NCBI RefSeq assembly: GCF_900199455.1 | Contig: NZ_FZQR01000008.1 | Span: forward strand, 186,001 to 250,000 | Direction: 5' to 3' | DNA length: 64,000 nt | From: Mesorhizobium carmichaelinearum | GTDB taxonomy: Bacteria; Pseudomonadota; Alphaproteobacteria; Rhizobiales; Rhizobiaceae | Shown here: piece by piece, positions 34,458 through 43,841 of the stretch | Numbering within the stretch: the first letter of the stretch is position 1 | Layout of the letters: each line of letters begins with the position of its first letter | Program-made: the position numbers and the translations under genes | Notes under the pieces: generated by a model | The model's database searches: none | What the model saw: only the letters and a program-made list of their open reading frames with translations | What the model was told of the DNA's origin: nothing

Positions 34458-34844
34458 CTAAGGCTGTGAGCTGGTTTTGGCCTCCAGCTCCGAACACCGT
34501 TGCAGCACCTGATACTCGGGATATCGCAATATTTTGTTGTCCGGAAGTTTAAGCAGAAGCGCGCGTCGCTTTTCCACGCTCTGCTCATCGTCCGAACAGG
34601 TCATATCCAGGACGACGGCGTCCAGGCCTCTAAGCTGCTGGACCCTGTCGAGCGTGCACCCGACTTCCCACATCTCCACCGACTTGTCGGTGAACGTCAC
34701 CCTGGAGTCATTGTTGTCGCAGGGGCTGCTGCCTTCCACGGCGAAGGAATCCTTCCACCATTCCTCCGCGATGGCCATTTCCGGCGCCAGCAGGAGCACC
34801 ATGGCGACCGACCAGATTTTGAAGCAGCTCCCTCGACCCATCAT
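34458..34844 (-). CDS. Small secreted hypothetical protein
   Basis: About 128 residues. A Sec signal peptide (FKIWSVAMVLLLAPEMAIA) is followed by a compact domain of about 100 residues with four cysteines (SSPCDNND, EVGCTL, DMTCSD and QRCSEL) that probably form disulfides. The mature part contains SRVTFTDKSVEMWEVGCTLD. The double ATG at 34841-34844 is chosen because upstream codons look non-coding. No family was recognised. It lies between the L,D-transpeptidase and its likely regulator. Confidence 0.6.
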   Translation of the reverse strand: MMGRGSCFKIWSVAMVLLLAPEMAIAEEWWKDSFAVEGSSPCDNNDSRVTFTDKSVEMWEVGCTLDRVQQLRGLDAVVLDMTCSDDEQSVEKRRALLLKLPDNKILRYPEYQVLQRCSELEAKTSSQP

Positions 34845-34983
34845 GCCCCCTTGTGCGGCGACATTAGGCATTGTGCAGGCGAAAGCAAAGCGTGGGGCAG
34901 AAGTCGCGGCCTGCCGGCTACAGGTGGCAACCGGAACCATCGAGTGGCGGCTCGCTCAGCTCCCGGCTAGCTATCCATGATCA

Positions 34984-35014
34984 GAAAAAGGGCCGGTGCT
35001 TTCGGCACCGGCCC
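34984..35014 (-). terminator. Terminator of the ldtR-like gene
   Basis: On the minus strand GGGCCGGTGC and GCACCGGCCC (35005-35014 and 34990-34999) form a 10-bp stem with a short loop, followed by TTTTTCT. It ends the transcript of the MarR-type gene. Confidence 0.85.
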
Positions 35015-35076
35015 CTGACTGAAGGTCGCTATGTAGGCCGCGCTTCTGTGGCGCGGGCCGGATCCGATGCGGCGCC

Positions 35077-35592
35077 TTACATCCGGTAGGCGATGGTATC
35101 GTTCCAGAAGCGGTCGAGCCGCTGCAAGGCGCGGTTCATCTGCTTGAACTCGTCGGTGTTGATGCCACCGACCTGTTCGATCGAGCCGACATGGCGCTCA
35201 TAGAGACCGGCGACGACGTCGGCCACCTCGTTGCCCTTCGGGGTCAGCGAGACGCGGACCGAACGGCGGTCGATGCGCGAGCGCTGGTGGTTGATGAAGC
35301 CGAGATCGACCAGCTTCTTCAGATTGTAGGAGACGTTCGAGCCGAGATAGTAGCCACGCGAGCGCAGCTCGCCGGCGGTCAGCTCGGAATTGCCGATGTT
35401 GAACAGCAGCAGCGCCTGGATGGCGTTGATGTCGGAACGGCCGTTGCGGTCGAACTCGTCCTTGATCACGTCAAGCAGACGGCGGTGCAGCCGCTCGACG
35501 AGCTGCAGCGATTCCATGTACAGGGTACGGATAGCCTCGCGGCGATCGTCGGATACGTTGGCGGTCTTCGCCGCCGGACGCGAATTGATCAT
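35077..35592 (-). CDS. ldtR: MarR-family regulator, LdtR-like
   Basis: A 171-residue winged-helix regulator. SDINAIQALLLFNIGNSELT, then AGELRSRGYYLGSNVSYNLK and KLVDLGFINHQRSRIDRRSV form the DNA-binding core. The sequence looks like LdtR, the MarR protein studied in Liberibacter and Sinorhizobium that controls an L,D-transpeptidase gene and osmotic stress tolerance. An L,D-transpeptidase gene lies 1 kb downstream. A CTTACCGGTAAG palindrome lies 108 bases upstream of the start. GAGG precedes the ATG. Confidence 0.85.
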   Translation of the reverse strand: MINSRPAAKTANVSDDRREAIRTLYMESLQLVERLHRRLLDVIKDEFDRNGRSDINAIQALLLFNIGNSELTAGELRSRGYYLGSNVSYNLKKLVDLGFINHQRSRIDRRSVRVSLTPKGNEVADVVAGLYERHVGSIEQVGGINTDEFKQMNRALQRLDRFWNDTIAYRM

Positions 35593-35699
35593 TGTCTTTG
35601 CCTCTCGTTTGTCGCCCTGGTGATTTTTTGTTTTTCACCTTGATCGCGACACTATCGAATACTCATAAAATTCGACTTAAACGCTAGGGCTAACAAGAG

Positions 35700-35711
35700 C
35701 TTACCGGTAAG
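35700..35711. promoter_or_regulatory. Perfect 12-bp palindrome upstream of the ldtR-like gene
   Basis: CTTACCGGTAAG lies in an AT-rich region between the ldtR-like gene and the DUF6163 gene. It could be an operator for the MarR-type regulator or another dimeric factor; no published site was matched. Confidence 0.35.
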
Positions 35712-35830
35712 AGGTTTCGAAAGAGGCTTAACGAACGGTCACCCGAGCAAGGATAATTAACCTAAAGGCTTAGGCACCTTTCGCGGGGCTCAAATCCGGC
35801 GTTTGCCAAGTCGTCAATGCCCTCAACGGC

Positions 35831-36253
35831 TTAGTGCCGTACGGGGCGTTTCTGCAGCCAGATGACGACGCGAAAGACGATGTAGAGCAGCGCCACCGCC
35901 GCATGCGAGACGACGATCAGCGGGCGATGGCCGAAAAGCTCGGGAAAGCCGGCATACATGACGGTCTCGGTGACCGCGCAGATGAACCAGATCACCGGCC
36001 CCCAGGAAGCCAGCATCCACAGCCCCGCCGCGGCAAAGGGGAAAAACACGGCGAGCATCACCGCCGCCACTTGCCAATGCACGGGCATCAGGTCGAAGCG
36101 CCAGAGCGGGCCTGGGTAGAAGCCGATCAGCTTGATCCAGTACAGTATGCCGAACAGCAGACAGTAGCCGGCGATGACGCGCTGGAACCAGGCGAAGATC
36201 ACCTCGACCGTCGAGGGCTGCAGCACGATGCGTCTCGACGTCACCTCGCTCAT
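35831..36253 (-). CDS. DUF6163 family membrane protein
   Basis: A 140-residue protein with four membrane helices: VIAGYCLLFGILYWIKLIGF, then VAAVMLAVFFPFAAAGLWML, VIWFICAVTETVMYAGF and VVSHAAVALLYIVFRVVIWL. The family is common in rhizobia, often between the ldtR-like gene and hemB; its function is unknown. The ATG overlaps the stop of the hydrolase gene by 4 bases (ATGA), so the two are co-translated. Confidence 0.8.
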   Translation of the reverse strand: MSEVTSRRIVLQPSTVEVIFAWFQRVIAGYCLLFGILYWIKLIGFYPGPLWRFDLMPVHWQVAAVMLAVFFPFAAAGLWMLASWGPVIWFICAVTETVMYAGFPELFGHRPLIVVSHAAVALLYIVFRVVIWLQKRPVRH

Positions 36254-37293
36254 AGCGGCAGTTCCCGTTCACCGAGCGGGGCGAAATAGGCCTCGACATC
36301 CGCCTCGCCGACCGCATCGAGACTTGCCGGCCGCCATTGCGGCTTCGATCCCTTGTCGATGATGGCCGCGCGGATGCCTTCGTAAAAATCGTGGCCGGCA
36401 AGCATGCGGTTGAGGATGCGGAACTCCATCTTCATGCAGTCGTCCATCGACAAGGTCTGCCCGGCGCTGATCTGCCGCCAGGCGACGCGGAGGCTGGTCG
36501 GCGAGCGCGTGCGGATCGTCGCCAGCGTCTTTGCCGCGAATTCATCGGTGCTTGCCGCGCGATCCAGACTGTGGACGACATCCTGCAGCGACGGCTGGGC
36601 GAAATGGCGCGAGATCGCCTCAAGCGTCGGCCTGTCGGTCTCCCGCTTTGCCTGGACAAAGAAACCGCGCAGCACCGATTCCGGATCGCCGGTCAGCACC
36701 AGCCGATCGAGGAAGCTTGCCTGGTCTTCGGCCTTGATGGTGTGGGTGGCCAGCCCCGACCACAGCGCGTCGCCATAGCGGATGCGGTTGCCGGTCAGCG
36801 CCAGATACATGCCGAAAGAGCCGCCAAGGTCGGGCAGCAGATGGCTGGCGCCAACATCCGGGAAAAAGCCGATGCCGACCTCAGGCATGGCGAACTGGGC
36901 ATTTTCGGTCATCACCCGGTGCGAGCCGTGAAAGGAAATGCCGACGCCGCCACCCATGACGATGCCGTCGATGAGGGCCACATAGGGTTTCTTGAAGCTG
37001 TTGATGCGGGCATTCAGCCGGTACTCGTCCGCGAAGAACTCGACCGGCGGCTTTCCGGCCCGGCCGGCTTCATAGATGTGCAGGATGTCGCCGCCGGCCG
37101 AAAACGCCCTGCCCTCGGCCTTGACGACGACGACGTCCACGCCGTCATCGCGCTCCCAGGCACGCAGGGCCTTGCCCAGCGCCTTGACCATGCCATGGGT
37201 GACGGCATTGAGCGCCTGCGGCCGCGTCAGCGTGACAACGCCGGCTCTGCCCAGCCGCTCGAAGCGGATCTCGTCGCCGCCGCCAAAATCCAT
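36250..37293 (-). CDS. 3-hydroxyisobutyryl-CoA hydrolase / enoyl-CoA hydratase family
   Basis: A 347-residue crotonase-fold enzyme. GLDVVVVKAEGRAFSAGGD-like residues appear as VVVVKAEGRAFSAGGDILHI. The oxyanion segment is ALIDGIVMGGGVGISFHGSH, and the Glu/Asp pair is around AMPEVGIGFFPDVGASHLLP. The length of about 350 (versus about 260 for simple hydratases) and GSFGMYLALTGNRI point to 3-hydroxyisobutyryl-CoA hydrolase of valine breakdown. It is followed by the DUF6163 gene with an ATGA overlap. Confidence 0.87.
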   Translation of the reverse strand: MDFGGGDEIRFERLGRAGVVTLTRPQALNAVTHGMVKALGKALRAWERDDGVDVVVVKAEGRAFSAGGDILHIYEAGRAGKPPVEFFADEYRLNARINSFKKPYVALIDGIVMGGGVGISFHGSHRVMTENAQFAMPEVGIGFFPDVGASHLLPDLGGSFGMYLALTGNRIRYGDALWSGLATHTIKAEDQASFLDRLVLTGDPESVLRGFFVQAKRETDRPTLEAISRHFAQPSLQDVVHSLDRAASTDEFAAKTLATIRTRSPTSLRVAWRQISAGQTLSMDDCMKMEFRILNRMLAGHDFYEGIRAAIIDKGSKPQWRPASLDAVGEADVEAYFAPLGERELPL

Positions 37294-37479
37294 CGCCAGA
37301 GAATCCCTTCCCCGCGCCTGCGGGACTGGAAGTGCTAAAGGCGGCGCATGGGTGCGTCAATGGCAGCAGCCTGTTCCCGCGATCTTGGCGGACGGCCGTG
37401 GCCGATGCTACGAAGATCGCCACCGTTGCAAGCGAAACGCCGATATTGCGGCGCGGACGGCCTCGGGGGACGGTTGGCC

Positions 37480-38301
37480 ATGCCCGGATTTCTTCGTTGC
37501 ACGCTTTTGACAGTCGGGCTTGTGATCGCCGGCTTTGCACCGCGCGCTGCATTCGCCGCCACGATAGACGATCTCTACAAATCGCAGACCATCGTCACCG
37601 GCCAGGGCGAGGTGAACCGCCAGATCGGCTTCAAGGACTGCCTGGACCGCGTCCTGGTCAGGGTTTCAGGCGATCAGCGGCTGCCGAAAAAGCCGGAAAT
37701 GCTGGCACTCCGCGACAAGGCCGGCGATTTCGTCGACGCCTTCCGCTACCACGACCGGCTGGAGGGCATTCCGATCCATGACGAGCAAGGCACGCACGAC
37801 CGGCCACATGATCTGACCTGTCTCTACAAGCCCGCCACGGTAGACAAGCTGCTGGCACAGCTCGGCAGCAAGCCCTGGCTTGGCGAGCGACCGACACTCA
37901 CCGTCTTTCTCACCACCGAACAGGGCGCCCAACATTTCGTGCTGAGCGTAGAGGAGGAGCGCGGCAAGACGATGCGCGAGTCTTTCGCCAATGCCACCGA
38001 TCCGCTGCTGATGCATGTCGCATTTCCGAAGGCTGCGCAGCTGGCCGATCTGGACGAAAAGGCGCTGCGCACCGAGGACATGGCAAAGCTGGATCAGTTG
38101 GCCAGACAGGTCGGTGGCGCGCAAGCGCTCGCCGGCAGCATCGTATGGAGCGACAAGGAACTCGGCTGGATCGCCGATTGGCGCCTGGACGATCACGGCA
38201 AGACCTATCGCTGGCAGGTGCGTGGCGTCAGCTTCGACGAGGCGTTCCGTGTGGCAATCGGAGGTGCGGCACAGATTCTTTCCGGCAATGGCCAGCCTTG
38301 A
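37480..38301 (+). CDS. DUF2066 exported protein
   Basis: A 273-residue protein with a Sec signal peptide (1-24, MPGFLRCTLLTVGLVIAGFA, cleaved near AFAA). The DUF2066 core is VNRQIGFKDCLDRVLVRVSG, then ALRDKAGDFVDAFRYHDRLE and PTLTVFLTTEQG. The family occurs in the periplasm of many proteobacteria; its role is unknown. The start at 37480 directly precedes the signal peptide, and the upstream extension overlaps the divergent hydrolase region. hemB follows on the same strand 111 bases on. Confidence 0.8.
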   Translation: MPGFLRCTLLTVGLVIAGFAPRAAFAATIDDLYKSQTIVTGQGEVNRQIGFKDCLDRVLVRVSGDQRLPKKPEMLALRDKAGDFVDAFRYHDRLEGIPIHDEQGTHDRPHDLTCLYKPATVDKLLAQLGSKPWLGERPTLTVFLTTEQGAQHFVLSVEEERGKTMRESFANATDPLLMHVAFPKAAQLADLDEKALRTEDMAKLDQLARQVGGAQALAGSIVWSDKELGWIADWRLDDHGKTYRWQVRGVSFDEAFRVAIGGAAQILSGNGQP

Positions 38302-38313
38302 CCGGATAGGCAT

Positions 38314-38335
38314 GGCGGGACAGCGCCCCCCTCTG
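38314..38335. repeat. Partial copy of the Mesorhizobium-type GC-rich intergenic repeat
   Basis: These 22 bases are identical to 62773-62794 within the larger inverted repeat before parC. The match ends soon after, so it is a fragment or a diverged copy. Confidence 0.6.
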
Positions 38336-38412
38336 CCGGCCTGGCACAATCGTGTCGCATTGGTCAGCACCAAGGGCTCGTGGTAAAAGCCGATCGAACG
38401 AGAGTTTTGGCA

Positions 38413-39444
<1,032 letters not shown>

Positions 39445-39468
39445 CAGCGCCTTTCTGCTTCTATCGTT

Positions 39469-40179
39469 TCAAAACTCCACGTCGAGTTCGATGATGTCCT
39501 CGGGCTCGGCAAGCGCGTCTTGTGTCCACTCCTGCATCAGTGGCCAGGCGAGGATCGCGTCGCAATAGCCGGCGAGCGGTGGTTCGAGCTCAACCGCATA
39601 GGTGCGGAAGCGGGTACAGACAGGCGCGTACATCGCGTCGGCCACGGTCGGCGACGCGCCGAACAGCCAGGGACCGCCATAGGCCTCGAGGCATTCGGAC
39701 CAGATCGTCTTGATCCGCTCCACATCCGGGCGGGCGCCGGAAAATATCTTGAAGCTCTTGTGCCGGGCCTTCAGGCTCATCGGCAGTGCCGAGCGCAAAT
39801 TGTGAAAACCCGAATGCATCTCGCCGGACACCGCGCGGCAATGCGCGCGCGCCGCGCGGTCGGCCGGCAGGAGGCCTGCGCCCGGCATGGACTCGGCCAG
39901 ATATTCGGCGATCGCCAGCGTGTCCCATACCGTCACTCCGTCATGGGTCAGCCGCGGCACCAGCACCGATGGCGACAGAAGCAGCAATTCCTGCCGCTGC
40001 TCGGGATCATCGATATCGATGCGCTCTTCCTCGAACTCCAGCCCGGCCATGCGGCAAAGCAGCCAGCCACGCAGCGACCAGGACGAATAATTCTTCGACG
40101 AAATCGTCAACGTCGCCGTGGTCGCCTTTGCCACGGGCGCCTTACTCATGGCCACCTTATTCTTGGCCGCCTTCGTCAT
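39469..40179 (-). CDS. Glutathione S-transferase family protein
   Basis: About 236 residues. The N-terminal thioredoxin-like domain (TLTISSKNYSSWSLRGWLLC, then SPSVLVPRLTHDGVTVWDTL) is followed by an all-helical domain (GPWLFGASPTVADAMYAPVC). SKNYSSWSLRG is typical of a subgroup close to maleylacetoacetate isomerase-like GSTs. The first 20 residues are lysine- and alanine-rich and probably disordered; the start could be at 40179 or 40149. It is divergent from phaZ by about 109 bases. Confidence 0.88.
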   Translation of the reverse strand: MTKAAKNKVAMSKAPVAKATTATLTISSKNYSSWSLRGWLLCRMAGLEFEEERIDIDDPEQRQELLLLSPSVLVPRLTHDGVTVWDTLAIAEYLAESMPGAGLLPADRAARAHCRAVSGEMHSGFHNLRSALPMSLKARHKSFKIFSGARPDVERIKTIWSECLEAYGGPWLFGASPTVADAMYAPVCTRFRTYAVELEPPLAGYCDAILAWPLMQEWTQDALAEPEDIIELDVEF

Positions 40180-40219
40180 GCTGTCGACCCTCCGAGCCCT
40201 TTGCCGGCAACAATCCTCT

Positions 40220-40256
40220 CGCAATGCACAAAATTTTGCACTAGATTTTTTGCACT
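40220..40256. promoter_or_regulatory. TGC/GCA-rich sites in the phaZ promoter region
   Basis: CGCAATGCACAA (40220-40231) resembles TGC/GCA-rich sites reported for PhaR/AniA regulators of polyhydroxybutyrate. TTTTGCACT occurs twice (40234-40242 and 40248-40256), and again after phaZ at 41522-41530. They lie in the divergent promoter between the GST and phaZ genes. Confidence 0.4.
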
Positions 40257-40288
40257 GCCACATGGCCGCTGGGAATGGGACGTATTCA

Positions 40289-41497
40289 ATGCTGTACCAG
40301 GCCTACCAGCTACAGGACGACCTCATCGCCCCGTCGCGTTTCTTCGCCGACCTCATGCACTCGGCGATGGGCGGCATTATCTCAGGCGACAGCGTGAAAC
40401 AGCGCCTGGCCGCCGGGCTGGAGATGATCGGCCGCTTCAAGCTCACCCATACGCGGCCGGATTTCGATATCAAATCCGTCAGGGTGGGCAATCGCGACGT
40501 GCCGGTCAGCGTCGAGACGGCGCTCGACCTGCCGTTCGGCAAGCTTCTGCGCTTCGCCAAGGATATGGATACACGCCAACCCCGGGTGATGGTGATTGCC
40601 CCGCTATCGGGCCATTTCTCAACGCTGCTTCGCGGTACGGTGGAAACGCTTCTGGCTGACCATGAGGTCTACATCACCGACTGGGCCAATGCTCGCGACG
40701 TGCCGCCCGCGGCCGGCCGCTTCGGGGTGGACGACTATGTCGACTACATCATCCGCTTCCTGCAGGCGATCGGCCCGGGCGCGCATATACTGGCGGTCTG
40801 CCAGCCCTGCGTTCAGGCGCTTGCCGCCGTCGCGGTCATGTCCGAGGACAGGCATCCGGCGACACCGCGCTCGATGACGCTGATGGCAGGGCCGATCGAT
40901 CCGCGCGAAAGTCCTACCAAGGTCAACGAATTCGCCGTCAGCAAGTCGCTGTCCTGGTTCCAGAATTCCGTCATCTCGCGTGTGCCGTGGCGCCATGCCG
41001 GCGGCGGACGCCGGGTCTATCCGGGCTTTCTGCAGCTTGCCGCCTTCATGGCCATGAACATGGATCGCCACACCAAGGCCCACCGCAAACTGCATGACCA
41101 TCTGGCGGCCGGCGAGATCGCCGAGGCCGAGAAGATCAAGACTTTCTATGACGAGTATCTGGCGGTGCTCGACCTCACCGAGGAATTCTATCTCGAGACC
41201 ATCGACCGCGTGTTCCACAAGGCAGAACTGGCCACCGGGACGTACACTTTCCGTGGCAGCCCGGTCGACCCGGGCGCGATCCGCAACACCGCGCTGCTCA
41301 CTGTCGAGGGCGGGCGCGATGACATTTGCGCACTCGGCCAGACTTCGGCCGCCCATGAATTGTGCCGGTCCTTGCGCCCGCATCTGAAGCGCCATCACCT
41401 GCAGGCCAATGTAGGCCACTATGGCGTCTTCAACGGCAAACGCTGGGAGCGCGAAATCTATCCGATCGTGCGCAATCTCATCCTGTCGATGGAATAG
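40289..41497 (+). CDS. phaZ: Intracellular polyhydroxyalkanoate depolymerase
   Basis: A 402-residue alpha/beta hydrolase that mobilises stored polyhydroxybutyrate. The start is at MLYQAYQLQDDLIAP (40289). The nucleophile elbow reads AVCQPCVQALAAV, where a Cys replaces the usual Ser, as in the Ralstonia PhaZa1 family. His and Asp partners are likely in NVGHYGVFNGKRWE and TVEGGRDDICALGQ. TDWANARDVP and IDPRESPTKVN are family hallmarks. It is divergent from the GST gene, with repeated TTTTGCACT sites upstream. Confidence 0.94.
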   Translation: MLYQAYQLQDDLIAPSRFFADLMHSAMGGIISGDSVKQRLAAGLEMIGRFKLTHTRPDFDIKSVRVGNRDVPVSVETALDLPFGKLLRFAKDMDTRQPRVMVIAPLSGHFSTLLRGTVETLLADHEVYITDWANARDVPPAAGRFGVDDYVDYIIRFLQAIGPGAHILAVCQPCVQALAAVAVMSEDRHPATPRSMTLMAGPIDPRESPTKVNEFAVSKSLSWFQNSVISRVPWRHAGGGRRVYPGFLQLAAFMAMNMDRHTKAHRKLHDHLAAGEIAEAEKIKTFYDEYLAVLDLTEEFYLETIDRVFHKAELATGTYTFRGSPVDPGAIRNTALLTVEGGRDDICALGQTSAAHELCRSLRPHLKRHHLQANVGHYGVFNGKRWEREIYPIVRNLILSME

Positions 41498-41889
41498 CGT
41501 TTCATTCGACAACCGGCAATTTTTTGCACTGACAGAACGCGCCGGCTCCGGCTATGATGCCGGCACGGCCGGAGGCGGCCGGCAGCCCGCACCGGTAAGG
41601 ACTACCGCTACATGAAACCCGGCCTGGAACACGAGGATGGGCGGTTGACGGTCGAGGTCATCGATCCGTTCAGCAACCACATCCGCTTCATGGAACTCAC
41701 CGGCGAATGAGCTGGCGGCCGTCCTCGCGGCCGCCAATTATCATCCGAACCGATCGCCACGAAACAGTCCCGCCTGGCGGCGAAGTCTTGGCGCGCGCCT
41801 ACCATCACCAAGATACCGCTTGCAATTTGCAATCAGTTTGCTAGAAGACAACCAATTGCACAATACAACTGGCTATCGAGGAGGCTTTC
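41498..41889 (+). other. Intergenic stretch with a VOC gene remnant
   Basis: The region between phaZ and the DHFR-like gene holds a third TTTTGCACT copy (41522-41530), a VOC-family remnant (about 41585-41710) and an AT-rich leader for the next gene. No other gene was recognised. Confidence 0.5.
41585..41710 (+). pseudogene. C-terminal remnant of a glyoxalase/bleomycin-resistance (VOC) protein
   Basis: The frame ending with TGA at 41708-41710 reads GKDYRYMKPGLEHEDGRLTV and then EVIDPFSNHIRFMELTGE. This is the typical end of a VOC-fold protein (DYRYM-PG and VIDPF-N-IRF). The rest of the fold is missing upstream. An ATG at 41612 could in principle start a 32-residue peptide, but the homology continues before it, so it is a gene fragment. 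Confidence 0.6.
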
Positions 41890-42537
41890 ATGTCCAAGCT
41901 GCGTGTCAACGCTTTCACCCTATCGCTCGACGGTTATGGCGCCGGTCCCGATCAGGATCTGCAAAATCCGCTCGGCATCGGTGGGCAATCCTTGCACAAG
42001 TGGTTTGTCGACACCCCCACCTTCCGCAAGATGGTGCTCAGGCTAGATGGCGGCACCACCGATATCAACGAGGCGTTCGCGGCGCGCAGTTTCGAAAATG
42101 TCGGCGCCTGGATCCTCGGCCGCAACATGTTCGGGCCGATCCGCGGCGAATGGCCTGACGACAGCTGGAAAGGCTGGTGGGGCGACAACCCGCCCTACCA
42201 TGTGCCGGTCTTCGTGCTGACGCACCACGAGCGTGCGCCCATCACGATGGAAGGTGGCACGACGTTTTATTTCGTGACCGACGGCATCCATTCGGCGCTC
42301 GAGCAGGCGAAGGCGGCGGCCGGCGGCAAGGATGTGCGGGTTGGTGGCGGCGTCTCCACCATTCGCCAATATCTGCAGGAGAGGTTGATCGACGAGATGC
42401 ATCTGGCAATCTCGCCGGTGTTGCTTGGCAGGGGCGAGAACCTGTTTGCCGGCCTGGACATGTTGAAGCTTGGCTATCAATGCACCGAGCAGGTGGCCAC
42501 GGCGCTTGCCACGCATGTGGTGATCAAGCGGGCGTAA
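41890..42537 (+). CDS. Dihydrofolate reductase-like (RibD C-terminal) protein
   Basis: A 215-residue protein. The fold is shown by VNAFTLSLDGYGAGPDQDLQ, NVGAWILGRNMFGPIRGEW, then VFVLTHHERAPITMEGGTTF and RVGGGVSTIRQYLQERLIDE. This is the RibD_C/DHFR-like superfamily, common in rhizobia, with unknown substrate. GAGGAGG precedes the ATG. It stands alone, convergent with ppk2 across a set of hairpins. Confidence 0.87.
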   Translation: MSKLRVNAFTLSLDGYGAGPDQDLQNPLGIGGQSLHKWFVDTPTFRKMVLRLDGGTTDINEAFAARSFENVGAWILGRNMFGPIRGEWPDDSWKGWWGDNPPYHVPVFVLTHHERAPITMEGGTTFYFVTDGIHSALEQAKAAAGGKDVRVGGGVSTIRQYLQERLIDEMHLAISPVLLGRGENLFAGLDMLKLGYQCTEQVATALATHVVIKRA

Positions 42538-42549
42538 TTACAGCTCTTT

Positions 42550-42617
42550 CTCCCCGTTTACGGGGAGTTGAGGAGCGGTCCGCGAAGCGGACGAAAAGCC
42601 AATTGCTTGGCTTTTCG
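42550..42617. terminator. Cluster of three hairpins between convergent genes
   Basis: CTCCCCG/CGGGGAG (42550-42567), GTCCGCGAAGCGGAC (42578-42592) and CGAAAAGCCAA/TTGGCTTTTCG (42592-42617) are consecutive inverted repeats. They lie between the DHFR-like gene and ppk2 and can terminate both. The first also recalls a dispersed intergenic repeat. Confidence 0.7.
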
Positions 42618-42639
42618 AGCGACGAGAAGGAAAAAATGC

Positions 42640-43560
42640 TCAATACTTCTCCGGCACGTAAAGCTCACGCGGCAGGGTCTGGCGCTCGTATTCGGGGTTG
42701 AAGACGCGCTCCGGCAGCGTGATCTCCTCGTGCGGCACCTCTTCATACGGCATCTGCTTGAGCAGATGATCGATGCAGTTCAGCCGCGCGCGCTTCTTGT
42801 CGTTGCCCTCGACGATGAACCAGGGCGCCTCGGGAATGTTGGTGCGGGCGAAGGTTTCTTCCTTGGCCTTGGTGTACTGCTCCCAGCGCACGCGCGACTG
42901 CAGGTCCATCGGCGACAGCTTCCACTGCTTCATCGGGTCATGGATGCGCATCAGAAAGCGCATCTGCTGCTCCTCGTCGGTGATCGAGAACCAGTACTTC
43001 ACGACAGTGATGCCCGAGCGCACCAGCATGCGCTCGAACTCCGGCACGTCGCGGAAAAATTCCTCGACCTGACCCGCATCGGCAAAGCCCATCACCCGCT
43101 CGACGCCGGAGCGGTTGTACCAGGAGCGGTCGAACAGCACGATCTCGCCACCCGCCGGCAAATGCGGCACATAGCGCTGGAAATACCATTGCGACTTCTC
43201 GCGCTCCGTCGGCGCCGGCAGCGCCACGACACGGGCGATGCGCGGATTGAGCCGCTGGGTGATGCGCTTGATGACGCCGCCCTTCCCGGCAGAGTCGCGG
43301 CCCTCGAAAATCACCACCAGCTTCTTCTTGTGGTAGGCGACCCAGGACTGCAGCTTGATCAGCTCGGATTGCAAGGTGATCAGGTCGCGAAAATATTGCA
43401 TGCGGTCAATCGAAGGCGGATGCGCGTTCTTGTAGATCTTGGCGATCTCCATCGACAGCGCCGGCTCCGACATTTCGAGCTCATAATCTTCGTCGAGCGT
43501 GTCTGCGAGCTCGGCTTCGAGCCAGTCTTTCGCGGGAGAATTCTGTCTTAGCTCGGTCAT
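42640..43560 (-). CDS. ppk2: Polyphosphate kinase 2
   Basis: A 306-residue kinase that moves phosphate between polyphosphate and nucleoside di- or triphosphates. Walker A is VVIFEGRDSAGKGGVIKRIT. The Walker B and lid region reads EIVLFDRSWYNRSGVERVMG, and WEQYTKAKEETFARTNIPEA follows. The length is typical of single-domain PPK2 enzymes, and the polyphosphate-to-NDP direction is likely for class I. It is cytoplasmic. The gene stands alone with a terminator cluster downstream. Confidence 0.94.
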   Translation of the reverse strand: MTELRQNSPAKDWLEAELADTLDEDYELEMSEPALSMEIAKIYKNAHPPSIDRMQYFRDLITLQSELIKLQSWVAYHKKKLVVIFEGRDSAGKGGVIKRITQRLNPRIARVVALPAPTEREKSQWYFQRYVPHLPAGGEIVLFDRSWYNRSGVERVMGFADAGQVEEFFRDVPEFERMLVRSGITVVKYWFSITDEEQQMRFLMRIHDPMKQWKLSPMDLQSRVRWEQYTKAKEETFARTNIPEAPWFIVEGNDKKRARLNCIDHLLKQMPYEEVPHEEITLPERVFNPEYERQTLPRELYVPEKY

Positions 43561-43841
43561 ATCGGTCGCTCCGCTTGCAAGCCTGTCGGTTCATGTCCGG
43601 CACCCCAAACTGCTGGCCCGCGGCCTGGAATGGAAACACCTTAGCCGAATTCAATATAGGCCGGCAGTGACGGTTTTATTGCAGCCCAAGCGCGATTGCC
43701 GTCGCCACAAATCCCGCGAGGTATGATCGATCCGCCGTCCTGGCATGGCGACAAGGCGACCAAATTGTCCTACAAATGCCTGGTCGCATTCCGGGCGGCC
43801 CTTCGGCGGCGCCCCAATTCAACACAATCGCGAGGACTGAC

